Source: Kluyvera ascorbata_C
GTDB lineage: Bacteria > Pseudomonadota > Gammaproteobacteria > Enterobacterales > Enterobacteriaceae
Direction of reading: 5' to 3'
DNA: 64,000 nt
Assembly: GCF_044197065.1 (NCBI RefSeq)
Contig: NZ_JBIQOI010000005.1
Coordinates: 124,001-188,000, forward strand
The translations under genes were made by a program, and so were the position numbers. The notes under the pieces are model-generated. The model was not told the origin of the DNA. It saw only the letters and a list, made by a program, of their open reading frames with translations, and ran no database searches. Position 1 is the stretch's first letter, and each line of letters opens with the position of its first letter. Positions 44,241 to 53,019 of this stretch are shown in pieces.

Positions 44241-45482
44241 TTATTTCGCTGCGTCGTTCATTACCTTCGAGAAGGTATCCATCGGGCAGAAGCCGTTGGC
44301 GTCAACCGGGCAGCCTTTCAGCGACAGCGTGACGCGCTGCGGCGGCGTTTTCAGCGTTAGCGTATCGGCGTTACGCAGCTGTTCGGCGCTCTGATAGACA
44401 TACTCAATCTTCATCAACTCCCGATTTTCTTTCGTATCATGCCAGCGCTGGAAAACAATTTTTCCGCCAATCGGCGTGCGCTCGTACTGTCCCGGCAGCG
44501 TGTAGGCGTCGAAATCAAGCGCCGTCAGCAGCGAGGCAATATTCGAGTCATGCCCGACCAGCACCGTGATTTTTGGCGTTTTCGCCGCTTCGGTGACCAG
44601 TGCATTATCGATATATTTCACCAGCGGTTTTGCGACGTTGCGCGCCACTTCCGGCGAGGTGAACAGGCTGTCCTGATAGCCGTTTTTGAGCTGTGAAAGC
44701 AGACGCCATTGCTTGTCGGTTTTGATTTCCCCCCATGCCACCTGGTCTAGCGGGAACCCTTCGTAATATTGCAGCGTAAACGCATCGACCAGCGAGTTAC
44801 CCATCGCCAGCGGTCCTTTCACGCTAGGCTCTTTCTGGTAGTTAGCGCTAAAGCTGTCTTTTGCCTCGGTTAGCGAACACTGCTGTTTCTCTTTGCAGGA
44901 AGGAGAATCTTGATAGCGGGCAATCTGCGCTAGCAGCTTATAGCTCTCGTCGAGCTGTCTGGACTGCCGCGCTTTCTCCATCGCCTGAACCGCTTTTTCA
45001 CGGAATGCTTCAGAGTCGTCGGTAATCACCGGGTTGAACGTGGGGTCCATGGTGCCCATTTTTTCCTGGTGGTGAACCACGACGTCGCAGCCGGGGAAGG
45101 CGCCGTTAATAAAGAACTGCGCGGTCGCGACGGTACGCTGCAGGCTATTGGCATAGGCGTATACCGTGTCTGGCGCCGGGCATTCACCGCTGGTGACCAT
45201 GCCCTGCTGCGCCAGCCATTCACGCATATAGTGGCCCATATAGACTTCGAGCACGCCGCCTTTGGTCGTCAGTTGGCCGCCGGGGACGTCCCACTCAGGC
45301 CAGGCGTTCGGCGTTGACTGTTCGAGCACGCTACCGTTAGTGGCTAATGGTGCACGTAGATTATGGCGGCTCATCATCAGCACCTGCTGAAGCTGATAGC
45401 CTTCGGGTGGGGTTTCCGCCTGGCTCATTCCTGAGAACAATAACAGTGCCGGCATCGTTGCGGCGAGAAGCGTTTTCTTCAT
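44241..45482 (-). CDS. agp: Agp, periplasmic glucose-1-phosphatase
   Basis: The 413-residue histidine acid phosphatase has a signal peptide ending SQA (cleavage after about residue 22). Its nucleophile motif MSRHNLRAPL has His at residue 40, and the proton-donor motif LVGHDSNIASLL lies near residue 310. Cysteine pairs occur in the mature part. The RHNLRAPL form, with N instead of G, is typical of Agp; related enzymes act on glucose 1-phosphate and phytate. In E. coli agp is next to wrbA, far from que genes. Here it is between queE and queD, transcribed with queD's orientation. Confidence 0.95.
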   Translation of the reverse strand: MKKTLLAATMPALLLFSGMSQAETPPEGYQLQQVLMMSRHNLRAPLATNGSVLEQSTPNAWPEWDVPGGQLTTKGGVLEVYMGHYMREWLAQQGMVTSGECPAPDTVYAYANSLQRTVATAQFFINGAFPGCDVVVHHQEKMGTMDPTFNPVITDDSEAFREKAVQAMEKARQSRQLDESYKLLAQIARYQDSPSCKEKQQCSLTEAKDSFSANYQKEPSVKGPLAMGNSLVDAFTLQYYEGFPLDQVAWGEIKTDKQWRLLSQLKNGYQDSLFTSPEVARNVAKPLVKYIDNALVTEAAKTPKITVLVGHDSNIASLLTALDFDAYTLPGQYERTPIGGKIVFQRWHDTKENRELMKIEYVYQSAEQLRNADTLTLKTPPQRVTLSLKGCPVDANGFCPMDTFSKVMNDAAK

Positions 45483-45611
45483 CCCTTATTCCTCACAATG
45501 TATTAACCAACCCAATGATTGTGACAGAACTTCGTCATTTTTCCTGGGCAGATAGCGCATTCTGAAAGATCAGGGAAATTAATGTGATAGGGGTAGCAGA
45601 AGAGGAAAACG

Positions 45612-45634
45612 GGGGAGGCGTGAGTCGACTCCCC
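45612..45634 (-). terminator. Terminator after queD
   Basis: The hairpin GGGGAG...CTCCCC, read on the minus strand and followed by CGTTTTCCTCTT, lies just after the queD stop. The stem is G+C rich and the T tract is short. Confidence 0.6.
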
Positions 45635-45648
45635 GCTTGCAGGCGAAT

Positions 45649-46014
45649 TTACTCGCCGCGATACACGCAGCCCGCCGTGCAGGTTTCTTTAACCATAACC
45701 GCGCTAAGCAGTGGAACAACCGGTTTTACCTGTTCCCAGATCCAGCGGGACAGCACTTCGCTGGTTGGGTTTTCGAGGCCCGGAATATCGTTCAGGTAGT
45801 AGTGATCCAGACGATCGTAGGTTGGCTTGAATGCCGCTTTCAGTTCGGCAAAATCCATGATCCAACCGGTGTGCGGATCGACTTCACCGGTTATCTCAAG
45901 ACGCACCATAAATGAGTGGCCGTGCAGACGACCGCATTTGTGTCCTTCTGGCACGTGCGGCAGATGGTGGGCGGCTTCGAAGGTGAAATCTTTAAACAGT
46001 GTGGTGGACATCAT
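45649..46014 (-). CDS. queD: QueD, 6-carboxy-5,6,7,8-tetrahydropterin synthase
   Basis: The 121-residue protein has the zinc histidines and catalytic residues of the PTPS family: FEAAHHLPHVPEGHKCGRLH with HGHSF directly after, then DHYYLND and ETCTAGCVYRGE at the end. It turns dihydroneopterin triphosphate into 6-carboxytetrahydropterin, the substrate of QueE. The second residue of the AHH motif is Arg (AHR) in E. coli. It is divergent from cysJ. Confidence 0.95.
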   Translation of the reverse strand: MMSTTLFKDFTFEAAHHLPHVPEGHKCGRLHGHSFMVRLEITGEVDPHTGWIMDFAELKAAFKPTYDRLDHYYLNDIPGLENPTSEVLSRWIWEQVKPVVPLLSAVMVKETCTAGCVYRGE

Positions 46015-46318
46015 GAACTCTCAGTCTTGCGGAAAAAAACGCCGCATAGTACCCGAATGCACATTTTTCTGCATTAACTAAAACGGCCAAATAAGCGACG
46101 AGTACAACTATTAATCTCCGTTATGATTATTCTTTAACTATATCAATGGCTTATTCAACCTGTTTTAGTGCTATTAACTACCAGGAAAACAGGTTAGTCC
46201 ATTTGGTTATTTGATATTTCTATCACTTCTTTAATTGTTATTATCGACGTCGTTAACCTTACATTCAGTTCTGTTTTTCCTGATTAGAAACAGCTTTGCT
46301 ACTGGAACATAACGACGC
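46015..46318. promoter_or_regulatory. queD-cysJ divergent intergenic region with a 10-bp inverted repeat
   Basis: This 304-base AT-rich gap has no gene. It contains the exact inverted repeat AACCTGTTTT (46157-46166) and AAAACAGGTT (46186-46195) with a 19-base spacer. CysB-dependent control of cysJIH would be expected to act here, but I cannot mark a certain CysB site. Confidence 0.5.
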
Positions 46319-48121
46319 ATGACAACACAGTCCCCCCCTTCAGCGTTGCTCCCGCTAAACCCGGAGCAGATGGCACGCCTTCAGGCGGCCACGACCGATT
46401 TATCACCAACCCAGCTCGCCTGGGTTTCCGGCTATTTCTGGGGCGTGCTTAATCAGCAGCCTGGCGCGGGCGCAGTGGCTGCCGCACCGGTCGCCGCAGA
46501 AGTCCCAAGCATTACGCTTATCTCTGCCTCGCAGACGGGCAACGCTCGCCGCGTGGCGGAAGCGCTGCGTGATGACCTGCTGGCCGCCAAACTGAACGTG
46601 AACCTGGTCAACGCCGGGGATTATAAATTCAAACAAATCGCGTCAGAAAAGCTGCTGGTCATTGTCGCTTCCACACAGGGTGAAGGGGAAGCGCCGGAAG
46701 AAGCCGTGGCGCTGCATAAGTTCCTGTTCTCGAAAAAAGCGCCGAAGCTCACCGATACCGCCTTTGCGGTGCTGGGCCTCGGCGACACGTCCTATGAATT
46801 CTTCTGCCAGGCCGGTAAAGACTTCGACAGCAAGCTGGCCGAGCTTGGCGGTGAGCGCCTGCTCGACCGCGTGGATGCCGACGTGGAATACCAGGCTGCC
46901 GCCGCCGAATGGCGCGCGCGTCTGGTTGATGTGCTGAAGGCGCGTGCGCCTGCTGCGCCATCCGTTCAGGCGGCGGCGAGCGGTGCGGTGAATGATATTC
47001 ACTCCAGCCCGTACACCAAAGAAGCGCCATTAACGGCAACGCTTGCGGTGAACCAGAAAATCACCGGCCGTGATTCCGAAAAAGACGTACGTCATATCGA
47101 AATCGATCTCGGCGACTCCGGCCTGCGTTATCAGCCGGGCGACGCGCTGGGCGTCTGGTATCAGAACGACCCAGATCTGGTGAAAGAGCTGGTTGAGCTG
47201 CTGTGGCTCAAGGGCGATGAGCCGGTCACGGTTGACGGCAAAATCCTGCCGCTGGCCGACGCGCTGCAGTGGCACTTCGAGCTGACGGTCAACACCGCCA
47301 ATATCGTGGAAAACTACGCCACGCTGACCCGCAGTGAATCTCTGCTGCCGCTGGTGGGCGATAAAGCGCAACTGCAGCAGTACGCGGCGACCACGCCGAT
47401 TGTCGACATGGTGCGTTTCTCTCCTGCTCAGTTGGATGCCGATGCGCTGGTTGGCCTGCTGCGTCCGTTAACGCCGCGCCTCTACTCCATCGCCTCGTCG
47501 CAGGCGGAAGTCGAGAGCGAAGTACACGTGACGCTGGGCGTCGTGCGCTACGAGATTGAAGGCCGCGCCCGCGCCGGCGGTGCCTCCAGCTTCCTCGCCG
47601 ACCGCGTGGAAGAAGAAGGCGAAGTCCGCGTATTCATCGAACATAACGACAATTTCCGCCTGCCGGCCAACCCGCAGACGCCGGTCATTATGATTGGCCC
47701 AGGCACCGGCATCGCGCCGTTCCGCGCCTTTATGCAGCAGCGCGCGGCCCATGGCGCCGAAGGCAAGAACTGGCTGTTCTTCGGTAACCCGCACTTCACC
47801 GAGGATTTCCTCTATCAGGTGGAATGGCAGCGTTACGTAAAAGAAGGCGTGCTGAGCCGTATCGATATGGCCTGGTCACGTGACCAAAAAGAAAAAATCT
47901 ACGTACAAGACAAACTGCGCGAACAGGGCGCGGAACTGTGGCGCTGGATCAATGACGGTGCCCACATTTATGTCTGCGGCGACGCCAATCGCATGGCGAA
48001 AGACGTTGAGCAGGCATTGCTGGAAGTGATTGCTGAATTCGGTGCAATGGACATCGAATCGGCGGATGAATTTTTAAGTGAGCTGCGCGTTGAGCGCCGT
48101 TATCAGCGAGATGTCTACTAA
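46319..48121 (+). CDS. cysJ: CysJ, sulfite reductase flavoprotein (alpha) subunit
   Basis: The 600-residue diflavin reductase has an FMN flavodoxin domain (SASQTGNARRVAEAL near residue 73, ASTQGEGEAPEEA near residue 116). FAD-binding RLYSIASSQ is near residue 388, and NADPH-binding GPGTGIAPFRAFM is near residue 462. It passes electrons from NADPH to CysI for the six-electron reduction of sulfite to sulfide. The stop overlaps the cysI start by one base. Confidence 0.97.
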   Translation: MTTQSPPSALLPLNPEQMARLQAATTDLSPTQLAWVSGYFWGVLNQQPGAGAVAAAPVAAEVPSITLISASQTGNARRVAEALRDDLLAAKLNVNLVNAGDYKFKQIASEKLLVIVASTQGEGEAPEEAVALHKFLFSKKAPKLTDTAFAVLGLGDTSYEFFCQAGKDFDSKLAELGGERLLDRVDADVEYQAAAAEWRARLVDVLKARAPAAPSVQAAASGAVNDIHSSPYTKEAPLTATLAVNQKITGRDSEKDVRHIEIDLGDSGLRYQPGDALGVWYQNDPDLVKELVELLWLKGDEPVTVDGKILPLADALQWHFELTVNTANIVENYATLTRSESLLPLVGDKAQLQQYAATTPIVDMVRFSPAQLDADALVGLLRPLTPRLYSIASSQAEVESEVHVTLGVVRYEIEGRARAGGASSFLADRVEEEGEVRVFIEHNDNFRLPANPQTPVIMIGPGTGIAPFRAFMQQRAAHGAEGKNWLFFGNPHFTEDFLYQVEWQRYVKEGVLSRIDMAWSRDQKEKIYVQDKLREQGAELWRWINDGAHIYVCGDANRMAKDVEQALLEVIAEFGAMDIESADEFLSELRVERRYQRDVY

Positions 48122-49833
48122 TGAGCGAAAAATACCCAGGGCCTTTAGTGGTCGAAGGCAAACTGACTGACGCCGAGCGCATGAAGCGTGAAAGTAATTT
48201 CCTGCGCGGCACCATCGCCGAAGACCTGAACGACGGTCTGACCGGCGGCTTCCACGGCGATAACTTCCTGCTGATCCGTTTCCACGGCATGTACCAGCAG
48301 GATGACCGTGATATTCGTGCTGAACGCGCCGAGCAGAAGCTGGAGCCGCGTCACGCGATGCTGCTGCGCTGCCGTCTGCCGGGCGGGGTTATCACTCCAA
48401 CCCAGTGGAAGGCCATCGACAAATTTGCCGCTGATAACACCATTTACGGCAGCATCCGTCTGACCAACCGTCAGACCTTCCAGTTCCACGGCATTCTGAA
48501 GAAGAACGTGAAGCCGGTGCACCAGATGCTGCACTCCGTCGGGCTTGATGCGCTGGCGACCGCCAACGACATGAACCGTAACGTGCTGTGCACCTCTAAC
48601 CCATATGAGTCAGAGCTGCACGCCGAAGCCTACGAGTGGGCGAAGAAAATTTCTGAACATCTGCTGCCGCGCACCCGCGCTTATGCGGAGATCTGGCTCG
48701 ATCAGGAAAAAGTGGCGACGACGGACGAAGAGCCGATCCTCGGTTCCACCTATCTGCCGCGTAAGTTTAAAACGACCGTGGTGATCCCGCCGCAGAACGA
48801 TATCGATCTGCACGCCAACGACATGAACTTCGTGGCAATTGCCGAAAATGGCAAGCTGGTGGGCTTCAACCTGCTGGTCGGTGGCGGTCTGTCCATCGAG
48901 CACGGGAATAAGAAAACCTACGCCCGTACGGCGAGCGAATTCGGCTATCTGCCGATTGAACACACGCTGGCAGTGGCGGAAGCGGTGGTGACGACCCAGC
49001 GCGACTGGGGTAACCGCACCGACCGTAAAAACGCCAAAACCAAATACACCCTTGAGCGCGTCGGCGTCGACGCCTTTAAGGAAGAGGTTGAGCGCCGCGC
49101 GGGGATCAAATTTGAGCCGATCCGTCCATACGAGTTCACCGGTCGTGGCGATCGGATTGGTTGGGTGAAAGGGATCGACAATAACTGGCACCTGACGCTG
49201 TTTATCGAAAACGGCCGTATTCTCGATTATCCGGGCCGTCCGCTGAAAACCGGTCTGCTGGAAATTGCGAAGATCCACAAAGGTGATTTCCGTATCACCG
49301 CTAACCAAAACCTGATCATTGCTGGCGTACCTGAAAGCCAAAAAGCGAAGATCGAGAAACTGGCGCGCGATCATGGGTTGATGAATGCGGTGAAACCGCA
49401 GCGTGAAAACTCCATGGCCTGCGTGTCGTTCCCGACCTGTCCGCTGGCGATGGCGGAAGCCGAACGTTTCCTGCCGTCGTTCACTGACAAAGTGGAAGAT
49501 ATTCTGGAAAAACACGGCATTCCTGAAGAACACATCGTGATGCGCGTGACCGGCTGCCCGAACGGCTGTGGCCGTGCGATGCTGGCCGAGCTGGGGCTGG
49601 TGGGTAAAGCGCCGGGTCGCTACAACGTGCATCTGGGCGGTAATCGCATGGGGACGCGTATTCCGCGTATGTATCGCGAAAACATTACGGAAACGGAAAT
49701 TCTCGCTTCCGTAGACGAACTGGTTGGGCGCTGGGCGAAAGAGCGCGAAGCGGGTGAAGGCTTCGGTGACTTTACGGTGCGTGCGGGCATCATTCGCCCG
49801 GTGCTCGATCCAGCGCGTGATTTCTGGGAATAA
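48121..49833 (+). CDS. cysI: CysI, sulfite reductase hemoprotein (beta) subunit
   Basis: The 570-residue protein has the siroheme/[4Fe-4S] cysteine pairs in CVSFPTCPLAMAEAERF near residue 434 and VTGCPNGCGRAMLAELGL near residue 478. Sulfite-binding arginine and lysine regions such as SIRLTNRQTFQFHG lie near residue 115. It reduces sulfite to sulfide with electrons from CysJ. A REP pair separates it from cysH, though the operon order cysJIH is kept. Confidence 0.97.
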   Translation: MSEKYPGPLVVEGKLTDAERMKRESNFLRGTIAEDLNDGLTGGFHGDNFLLIRFHGMYQQDDRDIRAERAEQKLEPRHAMLLRCRLPGGVITPTQWKAIDKFAADNTIYGSIRLTNRQTFQFHGILKKNVKPVHQMLHSVGLDALATANDMNRNVLCTSNPYESELHAEAYEWAKKISEHLLPRTRAYAEIWLDQEKVATTDEEPILGSTYLPRKFKTTVVIPPQNDIDLHANDMNFVAIAENGKLVGFNLLVGGGLSIEHGNKKTYARTASEFGYLPIEHTLAVAEAVVTTQRDWGNRTDRKNAKTKYTLERVGVDAFKEEVERRAGIKFEPIRPYEFTGRGDRIGWVKGIDNNWHLTLFIENGRILDYPGRPLKTGLLEIAKIHKGDFRITANQNLIIAGVPESQKAKIEKLARDHGLMNAVKPQRENSMACVSFPTCPLAMAEAERFLPSFTDKVEDILEKHGIPEEHIVMRVTGCPNGCGRAMLAELGLVGKAPGRYNVHLGGNRMGTRIPRMYRENITETEILASVDELVGRWAKEREAGEGFGDFTVRAGIIRPVLDPARDFWE

Positions 49834-49839
49834 CCTGAA

Positions 49840-49914
49840 TTGCCGGATGGCGGCATAAATGCTTTATCCGGCCTACCGCCTGCGTAGGCCTGATAAGCGA
49901 AGCGCCATCAGGCA
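49840..49914 (+). repeat. REP pair between cysI and cysH
   Basis: TTGCCGGATGGCG...ATCCGGCCTAC (49840-49876) and GTAGGCCTGATAAGC...GCCATCAGGCA (49884-49914) lie in opposite orientations within the cysJIH operon, ending 20 bases before cysH. They may stabilise the upstream mRNA or lower cysH expression. Confidence 0.9.
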
Positions 49915-49934
49915 AGGCATACCGCGAGGAACTT

Positions 49935-50669
49935 ATGTCCAAACTCGATCTAAATGCGCTGAATGAACTGCCAAAAGTCGACCGCGTACTTCAGCTTTCA
50001 GAAACCAACGCCCAGCTAGAAAAACTGAGTGCCGAGGAGCGCGTGGCCTGGGCGCTGGAAAATCTGCCCGGCGAATACGTTCTCTCCTCAAGCTTTGGTA
50101 TTCAGGCTGCGGTAAGCCTGCATCTGGTGAACCAGATTCGCCCGGATATCCCGGTGATCCTAACCGATACCGGCTATCTGTTCCCGGAAACCTACCAGTT
50201 TATCGATGAGTTAACGGACAAACTCAAACTTAACCTGCAGGTCTACCGGGCGAAAGAGAGCGCGGCCTGGCAGGAAGCGCGCTACGGCAAGCTGTGGGAG
50301 CAGGGCGTTGAAGGCATTGAAAAATACAATGACATCAACAAAGTTGAGCCGATGAACCGGGCGCTTACCGACCTTAACGCGCAAACTTGGTTTGCCGGTC
50401 TGCGCCGCGAGCAGTCAGGCAGCCGTGCTACGTTACCAGTGCTGGCGATTCAGCGCGGCGTCTTTAAAGTGCTGCCTATTATCGACTGGGACAACCGTAC
50501 GGTGTACCAGTACCTGCAAAAACACGGTCTGAAGTACCATCCGCTGTGGGACCAGGGCTATCTGTCTGTGGGCGATACGCACACCACCCGCAAATGGGAA
50601 CCGGGCATGGCGGAAGAAGAGACGCGCTTCTTTGGGCTTAAGCGCGAGTGCGGGCTGCACGAAGGGTAA
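49935..50669 (+). CDS. cysH: CysH, PAPS reductase
   Basis: The 244-residue thioredoxin-dependent enzyme has a PP-loop-type core (SSSFGIQAAVSLHLV near residue 51, TDTGYLFPETY near residue 76). Its single catalytic cysteine is in the C-terminal KRECGLHEG. It reduces 3'-phosphoadenylyl sulfate to sulfite and PAP. It lacks the four extra cysteines of the iron-sulfur APS reductases, so PAPS is the substrate. It is convergent with iap, with no CRISPR-Cas genes between them. Confidence 0.97.
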   Translation: MSKLDLNALNELPKVDRVLQLSETNAQLEKLSAEERVAWALENLPGEYVLSSSFGIQAAVSLHLVNQIRPDIPVILTDTGYLFPETYQFIDELTDKLKLNLQVYRAKESAAWQEARYGKLWEQGVEGIEKYNDINKVEPMNRALTDLNAQTWFAGLRREQSGSRATLPVLAIQRGVFKVLPIIDWDNRTVYQYLQKHGLKYHPLWDQGYLSVGDTHTTRKWEPGMAEEETRFFGLKRECGLHEG

Positions 50670-50723
50670 GAATATTCTCGCGCAGCGGATTCACCGCTGC
50701 GCGTTATCAGCCTTGTCTGGCAA

Positions 50724-51770
50724 TTAGCCCCGCGCTTTCGCCTTCGCCAGCTCACGCATCAGCGGCATCATCACCCGTACCACTTCACGGCTGCGGCGTT
50801 CAATACGCCCCGGCAGCGCTTTATCGAGATACTGTTGGTTGTCGATATGGGCGTTGTGCCAGCTGGTGCCGTCAGGGAAGCTCGCGCTTTTTGCTCGCTG
50901 CTGGTAGCCATCTTTTTTACCGAGTGACCAGTTCGTTGCCTCAACGGACAGCACCGGAATGCCCGCTTTATCGAAAATCTCAGCGTCGTTACAGCAGCCG
51001 GTCCCCTGCGGATACGCCGCATTCAGCCCGGGATTGGTCGCCGCGGAAATCCCGCGACTGTGGGCAATGGCCAGCGCGCGGTCACGGGTTAGTTTACGAA
51101 CCGACGCTGGGGTTTTGACGCCGCTGTTGAAATAGATTTTATCGCCGACCACCAGGTTATCGAGGTTGATAACCAGCAGGGTGTTTTTCTTCTCGGCGCT
51201 GCTCATGCGCTTGAGTAAATTTTCCGCGCCGAGCTTACCTTCTTCTTCACCGCTGGTGGCGATAAAACGAATACCGTACTGCGTCGGAATACCTTTAAAG
51301 CGTTCTGCCAGTTCCAGCATCACGCCGAGACCCAGCGCATTGTCGTCAATACCCTGAAGCGTCAGACCGCCGAGGTTTTTCTCCACGTCGCTATCGCTGT
51401 GCGGGGCATAGGTGTCCAGATGCGCCATCACAATAATCTGCTGGGGTGATTTCCCTTCATGCGCCGCGATGACCGTGCTGCCGACAACGTTATGCCAGTT
51501 TTTACGGTTATCTTTGGTGGTGTAGATATAACGGCTATTAAAGGTACGGATATCGCTCTGATAACCCATCTGCGCAAACTGCTGACGTATATAGTCGGCA
51601 GAGAGCATTTCAGCTGGCGTACCGGTAATGCGACCCGGGAAATAAGTGGCGATATAGCGAGCTTGCGTATTAGCGATGGTTCCCATAGGCGCGGTGGCTG
51701 CCTGTGCGGGAAGGAGGGTGCAAACGCCGAGCGCCAGGGCTGCCATGCAGTGGCGCAGTGCGGAGAACAT
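50724..51770 (-). CDS. iap: Iap, alkaline phosphatase isozyme conversion aminopeptidase
   Basis: The 348-residue periplasmic M28-family metallopeptidase has a signal peptide ending AQA (about residue 25). Zinc-site motifs are VMAHLDTYAPHSDSD near residue 115, QGIDDNALGLGVMLEL near residue 140 and TSGEEEGKLGAENLL near residue 172. In E. coli Iap removes the N-terminal arginine of alkaline phosphatase to make its isozymes. In E. coli the type I-E CRISPR-Cas locus lies between cysH and iap. Confidence 0.95.
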   Translation of the reverse strand: MFSALRHCMAALALGVCTLLPAQAATAPMGTIANTQARYIATYFPGRITGTPAEMLSADYIRQQFAQMGYQSDIRTFNSRYIYTTKDNRKNWHNVVGSTVIAAHEGKSPQQIIVMAHLDTYAPHSDSDVEKNLGGLTLQGIDDNALGLGVMLELAERFKGIPTQYGIRFIATSGEEEGKLGAENLLKRMSSAEKKNTLLVINLDNLVVGDKIYFNSGVKTPASVRKLTRDRALAIAHSRGISAATNPGLNAAYPQGTGCCNDAEIFDKAGIPVLSVEATNWSLGKKDGYQQRAKSASFPDGTSWHNAHIDNQQYLDKALPGRIERRSREVVRVMMPLMRELAKAKARG

Positions 51771-52101
51771 AGGAAGTCCTTACAACAGTGCAAAAAAATA
51801 GACGCGTCTAGTATGAAACCGTGAGGGGCATTACACAATTTCAAAAAGGCTTAAATGCTGGAAAAAAGAGGGTGTTAAGCACTTTTTGATATTTGCTTTT
51901 TCAGTTCGTTATTCCTTTGAGTAACAACTCATTCCTTTTCGTAATTTCATTTGGTCCGAACCTCCCCCTATAGTCCCTCTACTGCTGATTGTTAGCGAGT
52001 TGTAGCACGACACCCGCAACCACAAAAAATAAGCATCGACGACACGACACAATCAGGCCCAACACAACAGACGTGCAATGAATCAGGCTTAAGGAACGGT
52101 T
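51771..52101 (+). promoter_or_regulatory. iap-cysD intergenic region with candidate CysB sites and cysD promoter
   Basis: This 331-base gap has no gene. Two direct copies of ATTCCTTTnnGTAA start at 51911 and 51931, exactly 20 bases apart, and resemble CysB half-sites. A -10 box TATAGT (51969-51974) follows without a good -35 box, as expected for an activator-dependent promoter. A perfect palindrome, TAGACGCGTCTA, lies at 51799-51810 near the iap start. Confidence 0.6.
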
Positions 52102-53010
52102 ATGGACCAAAAACGACTTACTCACCTGCGGCAACTGGAGGCGGAAAGCATCCATATTATCCGTGAGGTGGCCGCCGAATTCGCAAATCCGGTGATGATG
52201 TATTCCATCGGCAAAGATTCCAGCGTAATGCTGCACCTGGCGCGCAAAGCGTTTTATCCTGGCACGCTGCCGTTCCCGCTGCTGCACGTTGATACCGGCT
52301 GGAAATTCCGTGAGATGTATGAATTCCGCGACCGTACTGCGAAAGCCTACGGCTGCGAACTGCTGGTGCATAAAAACCCGGAAGGGGTGGCGATGGGGAT
52401 TAGCCCGTTCGTTCACGGTAGCGCCAAGCACACGGATATTATGAAAACGGAAGGGCTGAAGCAGGCGCTGAACAAATACGGCTTTGACGCCGCGTTCGGC
52501 GGCGCGCGCCGTGACGAAGAGAAATCCCGCGCCAAAGAGCGTATCTACTCTTTCCGCGACCGCTTCCACCGCTGGGACCCGAAAAACCAGCGTCCGGAGC
52601 TGTGGCACAACTACAACGGCCAGATTAACAAAGGCGAAAGCATCCGCGTGTTCCCGCTCTCCAACTGGACCGAGCTGGATATCTGGCAGTACATCTACCT
52701 GGAAAACATCGAGATTGTTCCACTGTACCTTGCCGCCGAGCGCCCGGTGCTGGAGCGCGACGGTATGCTGATGATGATCGATGACGACCGTATCGATCTG
52801 CAGCCGGGTGAAGTGATTAAAAAACGGATGGTGCGTTTCCGTACCCTGGGATGCTGGCCGCTGACCGGCGCGGTAGAGTCCGACGCGCAGACGCTGCCGG
52901 AAATTATCGAAGAGATGCTGGTCTCGACCACCAGTGAACGTCAGGGCCGCATGATTGACCGCGACCAGGCCGGCTCCATGGAGCTTAAAAAACGTCAGGG
53001 TTATTTCTAA
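52102..53010 (+). CDS. cysD: CysD, ATP sulfurylase small subunit
   Basis: The 302-residue PP-loop enzyme has YSIGKDSSVMLHLARKAF near residue 34, HVDTGWKFREMYEFRD near residue 60 and GGARRDEEKSRAKER near residue 133. It makes adenylyl sulfate (APS) from ATP and sulfate, with the GTPase subunit CysN. It is the first gene of cysDNC, nine bases before cysN. Confidence 0.97.
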   Translation: MDQKRLTHLRQLEAESIHIIREVAAEFANPVMMYSIGKDSSVMLHLARKAFYPGTLPFPLLHVDTGWKFREMYEFRDRTAKAYGCELLVHKNPEGVAMGISPFVHGSAKHTDIMKTEGLKQALNKYGFDAAFGGARRDEEKSRAKERIYSFRDRFHRWDPKNQRPELWHNYNGQINKGESIRVFPLSNWTELDIWQYIYLENIEIVPLYLAAERPVLERDGMLMMIDDDRIDLQPGEVIKKRMVRFRTLGCWPLTGAVESDAQTLPEIIEEMLVSTTSERQGRMIDRDQAGSMELKKRQGYF

Positions 53011-53019
53011 GGAGCCGCC

